This document shows, piece by piece, positions 1 through 5,252 of a stretch of DNA of 9,316 bases. Origin of the DNA: an uncultured Cytophagaceae bacterium (GTDB lineage: Bacteria > Bacteroidota > Bacteroidia > Cytophagales > Spirosomataceae); assembly GCA_903960725.1 (NCBI GenBank), contig CAJCBY010000200.1, positions 1 to 9,316 of the forward strand. The letters are read 5' to 3'. The notes beneath the pieces were generated by a model that was given only the letters and a program-made list of their open reading frames with translations, ran no database searches and had not been told where the DNA came from. How positions within the stretch are numbered: position 1 is the first letter of the stretch; each line of letters begins with the position of its first letter. Position numbers and translations under genes: made by a program.

Positions 1-291
1 AATAAGTAAGGAATACCCAGCTGCGATAGCTGCATCCTCGATGGCTTTTACTACGGTTGAAAAGAAATAATATCCCAGATCGGGAACGATTAATCCAAGT
101 GTTTTAGTTTTAGACTTAACTAAACTAGTGGCAAGTACATTAGGCTGATAATCAAGCTCTTGTGCTAAATCAAGTACTAACTTTTTAGTATCGGGATGGA
201 TATCAGGTAAATCACGTAAAGCCCTGGATACGGTTGCCACTGAAACACCCAGCTGTTTGGCAATATCTTTAATGGTAACTTGGTGACGCAT
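1..291 (-). CDS. LacI-family transcriptional regulator, N-terminal part (runs off the left edge)
   Basis: Only the first 97 codons lie in the window; the frame is open to base 1. The product begins MRHQVTIKDIAKQLGVSV, and residues about 7-26 form the classic LacI-type helix-turn-helix (IKDIAKQLGVS, then VATVSRAL). A hinge helix follows at about 50-60 (YQPNVLATSL), and the first beta strand of the periplasmic-binding-protein-like effector domain is at about 64-72 (TLGLIVPDL). Such proteins are dimeric DNA-binding repressors or activators that usually respond to a sugar or sugar phosphate. Neither effector nor target genes can be read from this fragment. The ATG at 291 is chosen because it gives the standard short N-terminus before the helix-turn-helix. 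It lies 48 bases downstream of the folB stop and has its own promoter candidate in that gap, so it may be transcribed independently of folB. The family assignment is secure; the specificity is unknown. Confidence 0.93.
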   Translation of the reverse strand, partial: MRHQVTIKDIAKQLGVSVATVSRALRDLPDIHPDTKKLVLDLAQELDYQPNVLATSLVKSKTKTLGLIVPDLGYYFFSTVVKAIEDAAIAAGYSLLI

Positions 292-310
292 TTGTAGTAG
301 TTAGCTTATC

Positions 311-318
311 CAAAATTA
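311..318 (-). promoter_or_regulatory. Candidate -7 promoter box for the LacI-family gene
   Basis: On the minus strand this reads TAATTTTG, an exact match to the Bacteroidota -7 consensus TAnnTTTG. It ends 19 nt before the ATG at 291. A TTTG that could serve as the -33 element lies 15 bp further upstream (334-337 on the plus strand), a little closer than I would expect. The box sits in the 48-base gap between folB and the repressor gene, which suggests separate transcription of the repressor. Confidence 0.5.
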
Positions 319-339
319 CACAATAAATCTTTACAAAAT

Positions 340-696
340 TCAATCGAGACGATAAACGACTGTACTTTTACCTTTGGAGATTCCCATAGGCGGATTTTCC
401 TTCGAAATTTGCACTAGAATAGCTACTTCCTCTGAAAGTTCTGCTTTAATTTTTTTGGCAATATTTTCAGCAACGGTTTCTAATAAATCAACAGGAATAG
501 CCATCACTTGCTTGCAAATCAAATAAATCTGCGAATAATCTATGGTATTAGCGATATCATCAGAGAAATTAGGCTGTGATTCAGATTCAACTAAGACATC
601 TAACGTATACCAATTTCCCAAAATTCGCTCCTCCGGGTACAATCCATGAAAGGCAAAAATCCGAATGTCATCAATAGAAACTTGGTAATTAGCCAT
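340..696 (-). CDS. folB: Dihydroneopterin aldolase (FolB)
   Basis: The 118-residue protein has the usual FolB length. This cytosolic enzyme of folate biosynthesis converts 7,8-dihydroneopterin to 6-hydroxymethyl-7,8-dihydropterin and glycolaldehyde. Family signatures are visible in order: FHGLYPEER at about 16-24 with the active-site glutamate region, DYSQIY at about 53-58 with the conserved tyrosine, LLETVAENIA at about 71-80 with the pterin-anchoring glutamate, and the ISKENPPM strand at about 97-104 with the catalytic lysine. Nothing essential is missing. The ATG at 696 lies 3 bases beyond the stop of the DivIVA-like gene, and a GGGGAG about 12 nt upstream lies inside that gene's last codons, so the two are almost certainly co-transcribed and perhaps translationally coupled. 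The neighbours have no known role in folate synthesis, so the pairing looks incidental or growth-linked. Confidence 0.95.
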   Translation of the reverse strand: MANYQVSIDDIRIFAFHGLYPEERILGNWYTLDVLVESESQPNFSDDIANTIDYSQIYLICKQVMAIPVDLLETVAENIAKKIKAELSEEVAILVQISKENPPMGISKGKSTVVYRLD

Positions 697-699
697 ATA

Positions 700-1746
700 T
701 TAATTGATCTCCCCTACTTTACCTCTTGGCCCTGTTGATTTTGCATAAGCCTCTAATACCTTGTTTAAGGTAGGCAAACCGTCATCTGAAACGGTTTCTA
801 GACTTATTTTAGGTTTAGGACCGCGTTTAGTGGCTGGCTTTGCGGCTGATTTAGCTTTTGGTTTAGGACCTCGTTTAGCGGCAGGTTTAGCGGCAGGTTT
901 AGCCGTGAGATTAGCCACTTTTTTAGCGGCAGGTTTAGCTAGTTTAGCGACCTTAGAAGCAGGCTTGATTGGCTTAATCTCTGGACTCGCTACTATTTCG
1001 GCTTGTGCTTTAGGCTTAGGACCTCGTTTCGCTGGCGTAGCCTTAGTTACTGGCTTTAGTTTAGCCGTTTGCTTTGCTTTAGCCGCAGGTTTTAATTTCG
1101 AAACAGGCTTCAGCTTAGCCGTAGGCTTTACTTTAGCTGCAGGCTTCAATTTAGCTGCAGATTTAGCTTTAGGCTTATTTTTTACCCCAGGTTTACGCCC
1201 TCTTTTAGAGGCTACAGGAGCCAAAATCGGCTGAACTCCAGCCTCAGTTACATCCTTCAAAACATCCCAAGTAGCTATTGAACCCAAGGTTTGCTCCGAA
1301 ATTTGCTTTAACTGGGTGGCTATTTCCTTCTTCGCCTCTTGGAGATTGCGCAATTGACGCTCTTGTTCTTTTAATTCTTGATTAGCTAATGCTAAGGTTT
1401 GTTTACGCTCATTTTCTGTCAACAAGACTTGCTTTTGAGCATCCGTATCAGCCTTCTTTTTTATCGCCTCAGCTTCTTTTGATGCTTTATCTAGGATCGA
1501 TTTCGCTTCCTTTTCCATCTTAGCCGCGAAATTTTGTTGGCTTTCTTCGGCTAATTTCAAGGCTCTAAATAAACTAGATTCAATTTCTCTTAAACGCGCT
1601 ACTTCAGCTTCTAATTCGGCTGTTTTCTGATTCAATTTTGCCAACGCATTTTGAGATTCGGTCTCCTGATTCTGGACACTTTGAACATAGGAGTCTACTT
1701 CTGAGACGTCATAACCGCGAAAAGATTTTGAAAAGGATGCTTCCAA
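700..1746 (-). CDS. DivIVA-domain coiled-coil protein with a histone-H1-like basic tail
   Basis: The 348-residue protein has three parts. Residues 1-24 carry the DivIVA signature (FSKSFRGYDVSEVDSYV). It closely resembles the Bacillus DivIVA N-terminus, where the Phe-Arg before Gly-Tyr-Asp contacts membrane. Residues about 25-155 are a charged, Ala/Glu/Lys/Gln-rich helical region expected to form a coiled coil. Residues about 181-313 are a Lys/Ala/Pro-rich tail with four basic motifs, KRGRKPG (181) and KRGPKPK (240, 291, 307). They resemble AT-hooks or histone-H1-type repeats and suggest nucleic-acid binding. A short non-basic segment closes the protein. The start is TTG at 1746: an in-frame stop lies five codons upstream, and the next methionine (residue 77) would remove the DivIVA motif. 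The domain therefore lacks the 8 or so residues that usually precede the motif. It lies 44 bases after the WD40 gene and 3 bases before folB. An exact -7 box is absent; a TTTG ends 21 nt before the TTG. A role linking membrane or pole to DNA is inference. Confidence 0.8.
   Translation of the reverse strand: MEASFSKSFRGYDVSEVDSYVQSVQNQETESQNALAKLNQKTAELEAEVARLREIESSLFRALKLAEESQQNFAAKMEKEAKSILDKASKEAEAIKKKADTDAQKQVLLTENERKQTLALANQELKEQERQLRNLQEAKKEIATQLKQISEQTLGSIATWDVLKDVTEAGVQPILAPVASKRGRKPGVKNKPKAKSAAKLKPAAKVKPTAKLKPVSKLKPAAKAKQTAKLKPVTKATPAKRGPKPKAQAEIVASPEIKPIKPASKVAKLAKPAAKKVANLTAKPAAKPAAKRGPKPKAKSAAKPATKRGPKPKISLETVSDDGLPTLNKVLEAYAKSTGPRGKVGEIN
808..1206 (-). repeat. Intragenic low-complexity repeat tract encoding the Lys/Ala/Pro tail
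   Basis: This stretch encodes residues 181-313 of the DivIVA-like protein. It is built from degenerate short units that translate as variants of AAKLKP, TAKLKP and PAAKP, punctuated by four KRGxKP motifs. Near-identical DNA units recur; for example, a 10-base GCGGCAGGTT unit appears in tandem around 878-900 and again near 926-936 (plus-strand reading). Such tracts change length by slippage or recombination, so tail length may vary between strains. The repeats also create a long open frame on the opposite strand (761-1234), which I regard as an artefact. Confidence 0.75.
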
Positions 1747-1790
1747 TAGTTGATAGATTTAGGTATACAAATGCTAAAATAGGAAAAAAT

Positions 1791-2675
1791 TTAAAGAATT
1801 TTCCAAATAGAAAGATTTTTATCGTCTGAGGCCGAAACCAATAAATCATCGAATGAAGACCAAATTAGTTTATTAACCGAATTTTTATGTCCCCCATGAC
1901 GAGACGCATCTAGCACTTTACGCAATTTTAGACCTTCTGCGTCCCAAATTTTTACCGTCTTGTCCATACTAGCGGTGGCTATCCACTTTCCATCTGGTGA
2001 AATCTGTAAATCATGAATGGCATAAATATGCCCTATTACCTCGTTTAATAAGGAAAAATCAGCGTGCCAATGTTTAATTCGTGCATCTTTCCCTACGCTG
2101 TAGAGCTCCTCTCCCCTACTTTGGAGCGAAAAAACAGATGATTCATGCGCTTGAAATGCTTTTACTAATTGAAATGACGAGTCAAAAATCCGAATAAATC
2201 CATCCGAATAGCCTACAGCGACTTGATCATCTGCTAAAACGCAGAAACACCGAACACTTTTATCGCTGGCCTTAATATGCTTTATAATGGATTTAGTTGC
2301 GGTATCCACCACCGTAATCAATCCCTCATTATGCCCTATCCAAGCAGATGAGCCAACAAATGCTATAGAAAAGATGGATAAGCCTTTGGTTGGAATCGAG
2401 AAAACTTTAGTTTGATCCGCTACTTGAATTCCTTGAATTCCCTCGTGGTTTTGACCCACCCATAATATACCCTCTGAATCTAATTTCAAGGCATAGACGG
2501 AGCCATCGATTTGGGCAATTACTTTTCCTAAATCCGGTTTTGCCAAATTCCATTGCACCACCCAGCCATCAGAACCCGCTGAATAAAACAGGGATTCTAA
2601 TCCCTTTTCTAGTGCATAAACGGGTCCTCGGTGTCCTGAAAAGGTATCAATACGTTCGATTTGTAGCGTACTCAA
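1791..2675 (-). CDS. WD40-repeat beta-propeller protein, seven blades
   Basis: This is a 294-residue cytosolic protein with no signal peptide or membrane segment. Seven WD40-type blades can be counted from the closing-strand motifs and the GH or DG turns: about 12-44 (ending VVQWNL), 59-84, 101-124, 140-165 (IRIFD), 178-203 (IKHWH), 215-245 (VKIWD) and 263-292 (LSIWK). The protein is thus one complete, stand-alone propeller with no fused enzyme domain. WD40 propellers act as protein-interaction platforms; no partner or reaction can be read from the sequence. The start is TTG at 2675. An in-frame stop lies six codons upstream and no methionine occurs early in the protein; the next clear one (residue 237) is inside blade six. 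It is divergent from the phosphopantetheinyl transferase gene and lies 44 bases upstream of the DivIVA-like gene, with which it is probably co-transcribed. Whether the propeller binds that coiled coil is a guess from position alone. Confidence 0.88.
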   Translation of the reverse strand: MSTLQIERIDTFSGHRGPVYALEKGLESLFYSAGSDGWVVQWNLAKPDLGKVIAQIDGSVYALKLDSEGILWVGQNHEGIQGIQVADQTKVFSIPTKGLSIFSIAFVGSSAWIGHNEGLITVVDTATKSIIKHIKASDKSVRCFCVLADDQVAVGYSDGFIRIFDSSFQLVKAFQAHESSVFSLQSRGEELYSVGKDARIKHWHADFSLLNEVIGHIYAIHDLQISPDGKWIATASMDKTVKIWDAEGLKLRKVLDASRHGGHKNSVNKLIWSSFDDLLVSASDDKNLSIWKIL

Positions 2676-2697
2676 ATTATTTCCATCGATTTAGCTA

Positions 2698-2705
2698 CAA
2701 AAATG
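2698..2705 (-). promoter_or_regulatory. Candidate -7 box for the WD40 gene
   Basis: On the minus strand this reads CATTTTTG, one mismatch from TAnnTTTG. It ends 22 nt before the TTG start at 2675, in line with the spacing of the better boxes elsewhere in the window. No good -33 TTTG is evident. It sits in the 57-base divergent gap shared with the phosphopantetheinyl transferase gene. Confidence 0.3.
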
Positions 2706-2706
2706 A

Positions 2707-2714
2707 TAATTTTA
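2707..2714 (+). promoter_or_regulatory. Candidate -7 box for the phosphopantetheinyl transferase gene
   Basis: TAATTTTA differs from TAnnTTTG only in its last base and ends 18 nt before the ATG at 2733. It lies immediately next to the opposed box for the WD40 gene, so the two promoters would be nearly back to back and might compete for RNA polymerase. Confidence 0.3.
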
Positions 2715-2732
2715 CGTCCATAATTCCCTTTT

Positions 2733-3332
2733 ATGCCCCAAATTTTTTCAATAATAAGCGACGTCGATTTCCAAATCTTGGTTTGGAAAATAGAAGAACC
2801 GTTGGCTTTTTTTGAAACATTTCCAGCATCTTGGTCCACTCCAGCCATAGAAAATCCGATTAAAAAACTAGAATCAATGGCTGCAAGGTATTGTTTACAT
2901 CAGCTATCATCTGAATTTGAAAGGCTAATACTGGTCCAAAACGATCGAAATAGACCCTTTTTTCAAGATTCTGATTGGCACATCAGCTTAACCCACTCCT
3001 ACCCTTACGTGGCGGCGGCGTGTTCTAGAAAATATAGAATCGGAGTAGATATTGAGAAACCAGGGAGAAATATTGAGAAAATTGCCCCTCGGTTTTTGAG
3101 TCCAATCGAATTAGAAAAATGGAGCAAATCATCAAATTTATTGACTTTGGCCTGGTCAGCTAAGGAATCCGTCTACAAAGCGGTGGGAAAACCGGGATTA
3201 TCGTTTCAAAAAGAAATAAAAATTGGTGATTTTGATCAAAATCCCTGTAAAGCGAACCTAATCACAGGAGAAGAAATTAGCTTGTTTTGGGAAGAATACC
3301 CAGAATTCAGCCTAACCGTAGCTCTACTCTAG
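2733..3332 (+). CDS. Sfp-type 4'-phosphopantetheinyl transferase
   Basis: The 199-residue protein belongs to the Sfp/AcpT superfamily. It transfers the 4'-phosphopantetheine arm of coenzyme A to a serine of an acyl or peptidyl carrier protein, a Mg-dependent cytosolic reaction. The signatures appear in order: HISLTHS at 83-89, GVDIEKPGR at 104-112 with the metal-binding Asp and Glu, and WSAKESVYKA at 141-150 with the conserved Lys-Glu and Lys. The protein is slightly shorter than Sfp itself but has the complete core. The ATG at 2733 gives a plausible N-terminal segment (pseudo-dimer first half, about 1-80). No polyketide, peptide-synthetase or carrier-protein gene is in the window, so it may be a general housekeeping PPTase; the target is unknown. 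Its last 9 bases overlap the end of the convergent SirB1-like gene. Confidence 0.92.
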   Translation: MPQIFSIISDVDFQILVWKIEEPLAFFETFPASWSTPAIENPIKKLESMAARYCLHQLSSEFERLILVQNDRNRPFFQDSDWHISLTHSYPYVAAACSRKYRIGVDIEKPGRNIEKIAPRFLSPIELEKWSKSSNLLTLAWSAKESVYKAVGKPGLSFQKEIKIGDFDQNPCKANLITGEEISLFWEEYPEFSLTVALL

Positions 3333-4157
3333 CAAATCAATCAGTTCTGATAATTCATCTTTGTAATCGGTCTCGCCTGATTTTTCGAAAGCCATCATCA
3401 AGTTGCGAATGACGCGTCGAATGATTTCCAAGTTTGAACAAGGGTTATAATAGATTTCGTTAGGCGTTAAATTCAATTGAGCAATGTAGTTATCGATGTC
3501 GATCTTGTTAAAGATCAAACCTTTGTTGAATACATTGATGTAAAACTGCAGGCCGTTTTGTTTATAGGTCAAAACGAAAAGGTTAGGCAAATTTACTCCG
3601 TAGATGGGCATTCCTAATTTTTGGGCGATCCACATATAGATAACACAAAGGCTGATGGGATTTCCTTTTTTGGACGACAACACATTGTTTATGAACGAGT
3701 TATTCGCCGCGTGGAAGTTCTTCGAGTTAGGACCAAACTTCAATTGCTCAAAAATAGCCGTGTTCAATACTTTCACCTGATCCATGGGATGCAATTCCTC
3801 CCGCATTTGAGGCCAAACCTCATAATACAGCTGATCCATCTCTAATTTCAACTGGTCAAAACGGTAATCCGGGTATCGATACGTAGCTAAAATCCACATC
3901 CCCTCTAAAAGATCCATCCCGCCCGATTCTTTCCAAAGCTGCAAACGCGTCTTCACTGATTGCCATTGAAAATCGTGAATTAGATTTTCGATTTTGGTTT
4001 GAAGAATGGGATTTAAACTTTCAGTCTCCCATTCAGACTCTAAAACAGGAATAATGGAAGGGCCTAAGGTCCGAATTTGCTGTTCTACCATGTTAACGAC
4101 TTCCTGATCAGAATCGTCTAATAAATGAATCATGGCTTTAATGGCAGCTTCCGTCAT
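3324..4157 (-). CDS. SirB1-like transglutaminase-fold protein
   Basis: The 277-residue protein has no signal peptide. Residues about 1-60 are helical and resemble a HEAT-like repeat (AIKAMIHLLDDSDQEVVNMV). Residues about 75-210 match the transglutaminase-like superfamily core found in SirB1-type proteins: LLEGMWILATYRYP, then VLNTAIFEQLKF, then the motif GNPISLCVIYMWIAQKLGMP at 165-184 followed by YGVNLPNLFVL. In many SirB1 relatives the latter segment reads roughly GVGLPGHFLV, with a histidine. Here the aligned position is Asn or Leu, so the catalytic Cys-His-Asp arrangement of true transglutaminases appears absent, although Cys171 is present. It may be a non-catalytic fold or have different chemistry; I assign no reaction. 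The ATG at 4157 has a consensus -7 box 19 nt upstream. Its stop overlaps the end of the convergent PPTase gene. Confidence 0.82.
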   Translation of the reverse strand: MTEAAIKAMIHLLDDSDQEVVNMVEQQIRTLGPSIIPVLESEWETESLNPILQTKIENLIHDFQWQSVKTRLQLWKESGGMDLLEGMWILATYRYPDYRFDQLKLEMDQLYYEVWPQMREELHPMDQVKVLNTAIFEQLKFGPNSKNFHAANNSFINNVLSSKKGNPISLCVIYMWIAQKLGMPIYGVNLPNLFVLTYKQNGLQFYINVFNKGLIFNKIDIDNYIAQLNLTPNEIYYNPCSNLEIIRRVIRNLMMAFEKSGETDYKDELSELIDLLE

Positions 4158-4176
4158 GCAGAACGTATATTTTTGA

Positions 4177-4184
4177 CAAAATTA
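4177..4184 (-). promoter_or_regulatory. Candidate -7 box for the SirB1-like gene
   Basis: The minus-strand reading TAATTTTG matches TAnnTTTG exactly and is identical to the box in front of the LacI-family gene. It ends 19 nt before the ATG at 4157, again the same distance. A TTTG at the expected -33 distance is not seen. Five bases of the box overlap the left arm of the inverted repeat at 4180-4190. Confidence 0.5.
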
Positions 4185-4224
4185 AAGACATTTGGCCTAT
4201 TTTCCCCTAAATTTGTCTTTAATT
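4180..4224. repeat. Perfect 11-bp inverted repeat in the divergent promoter region
   Basis: AATTAAAGACA (4180-4190) is repeated in perfect inverse as TGTCTTTAATT (4214-4224), separated by 23 bases. The arm centres are 34 bp apart, a little over three helical turns, so both arms would face nearly the same side of the DNA. The left arm overlaps the -7 box of the SirB1-like gene and the right arm begins at the last two bases of the galE -7 box. This fits a paired operator for a regulator acting on both promoters. The AT-rich arms and 23-nt loop make an RNA terminator less likely. Confidence 0.5.
4208..4215 (+). promoter_or_regulatory. Candidate -7 box for the galE-rfbB-rfbA operon
   Basis: TAAATTTG is an exact match to the Bacteroidota -7 consensus TAnnTTTG and ends 22 nt before the galE ATG, predicting a short leader. 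A TTTG at 4191-4194 lies only 13 bp upstream, closer than a canonical -33 element. A TTGACA at 4173-4178 is also present but is not at a usual distance from this box. Confidence 0.5.
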
Positions 4225-4237
4225 CTTACAATTTAGT

Positions 4238-5251
4238 ATGCAAATTTTAATTACAGGTGGTGCTGGCTTTATTGGATCACATACTTATGTGGTTTTGAAA
4301 GAAAATGGCTACACCCCTATCATCGTAGATAATTTCTCCAATTCATCCAAAAAGGTCATAAATAACCTGGAAATCATCACGAAAGAACCGGTGATTTTCG
4401 AAGAAGGGGATGTCAATAATCCGGAGACCTACGATCATTTATTCACTCATTATGATATCAAAGGAATTATCCACTTTGCGGCTTCCAAGGCCGTAGGAGA
4501 ATCGGTGGAGAATCCCTTGAAATACTACCGTAATAACGTAGCTGCGACTGTACTGTTATTAGAAAAAATGGCCCAATATGGCCTTTCTAACCTAGTATTT
4601 TCGTCGTCTTGCACCGTTTACGGTCAACCTGAGACGCTTCCTGCTACAGAAGAATCGCCCGTTCAACCTGCGACCTCCCCTTATGGTAATTCGAAGCAAA
4701 TTTGCGAAGAGATCATTCGCGATACCGTGGCTTCTTCGTCTAAGTTAAAGGCCATTGCTTTACGCTACTTTAATCCCATTGGAGCACACGAATCGGCCCT
4801 AATTGGTGAATTACCGATAGGACCGCCAGCTAATTTGATTCCATTCTTGACTCAATCGGTGGCGGGTATCCGTGGACCATTGCAAGTATGGGGAACTGAT
4901 TATCCCACACCGGATGGTACAGCGATTCGCGATTACATACATGTGGTAGATTTAGCGGGAGCACATGTTAGAGCTTTGGCCCACCTAATCGACGGAAAAT
5001 CATCGAAAAATTTCGATTTCTTTAACATCGGAACAGGGCAAGGGAGTTCTGTAATGGAAGTTATAACGGCTTTCGAGAAAGCAACAGGCAAGAAAGTTCC
5101 GTATGAAATTAGAGACCGCAGAGCTGGCGATATAACCGCCGTTTATGCCTCAACAGATAAATCCAACCAAATTTTAGGTTGGAAAACACAATTTAGTTTA
5201 GAAAAAGCCTTACAAGACGCCTGGAAATGGCAGGAGGCAATCAATCAATAA
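4238..5251 (+). CDS. galE: UDP-glucose 4-epimerase (GalE)
   Basis: The 337-residue length is standard for GalE. It is an NAD-dependent extended short-chain dehydrogenase that interconverts UDP-glucose and UDP-galactose in the cytosol. The Rossmann motif GGAGFIGSH is at 7-15. The SSCTVYG strand at about 123-129 carries the active-site Ser/Thr, and the catalytic Tyr and Lys are in YGNSK at 149-153. GalE-type features follow: RYFNPIGAHESALIGE (about 176-191), the IGPPANLIPF segment, and RDYIHVVDLAGAHVRAL. These separate it from dTDP-glucose dehydratase and from other epimerases, though some relatives also act on N-acetylated sugars. It is the first gene of the operon, with its own promoter candidate. 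Its stop is one base before the rfbB start. In this setting it probably feeds galactose units into surface polysaccharide as well as Leloir metabolism. Confidence 0.93.
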   Translation: MQILITGGAGFIGSHTYVVLKENGYTPIIVDNFSNSSKKVINNLEIITKEPVIFEEGDVNNPETYDHLFTHYDIKGIIHFAASKAVGESVENPLKYYRNNVAATVLLLEKMAQYGLSNLVFSSSCTVYGQPETLPATEESPVQPATSPYGNSKQICEEIIRDTVASSSKLKAIALRYFNPIGAHESALIGELPIGPPANLIPFLTQSVAGIRGPLQVWGTDYPTPDGTAIRDYIHVVDLAGAHVRALAHLIDGKSSKNFDFFNIGTGQGSSVMEVITAFEKATGKKVPYEIRDRRAGDITAVYASTDKSNQILGWKTQFSLEKALQDAWKWQEAINQ

Positions 5252-5252
5252 G

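Noticed and set aside
761..1234. A 157-codon open frame on the plus strand with a Gly/Leu/Ala-rich, hydrophobic-looking product
   Set aside because: It is the antisense of the Lys/Ala/Pro repeat tail of the DivIVA-like gene. Lys and Ala codons read in reverse give Leu, Phe, Gly and Ala, so the long frame and apparent hydrophobicity follow from the repeats.
2540..2815. A plus-strand open frame across the WD40 start and the PPTase start
   Set aside because: It overlaps two well-supported genes in other frames and has no family signature.
3621..3845. A 74-codon plus-strand open frame inside the SirB1-like gene
   Set aside because: It is antisense to a conserved coding region and shows no motif.
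4173..4203. TTGACA at 4173-4178 as an E. coli-style -35 element with TATTTT at 4198-4203
   Set aside because: The spacing is 19 bp, and the Bacteroidota sigma factor prefers the TAnnTTTG type; the exact TAAATTTG at 4208-4215 is a better candidate.
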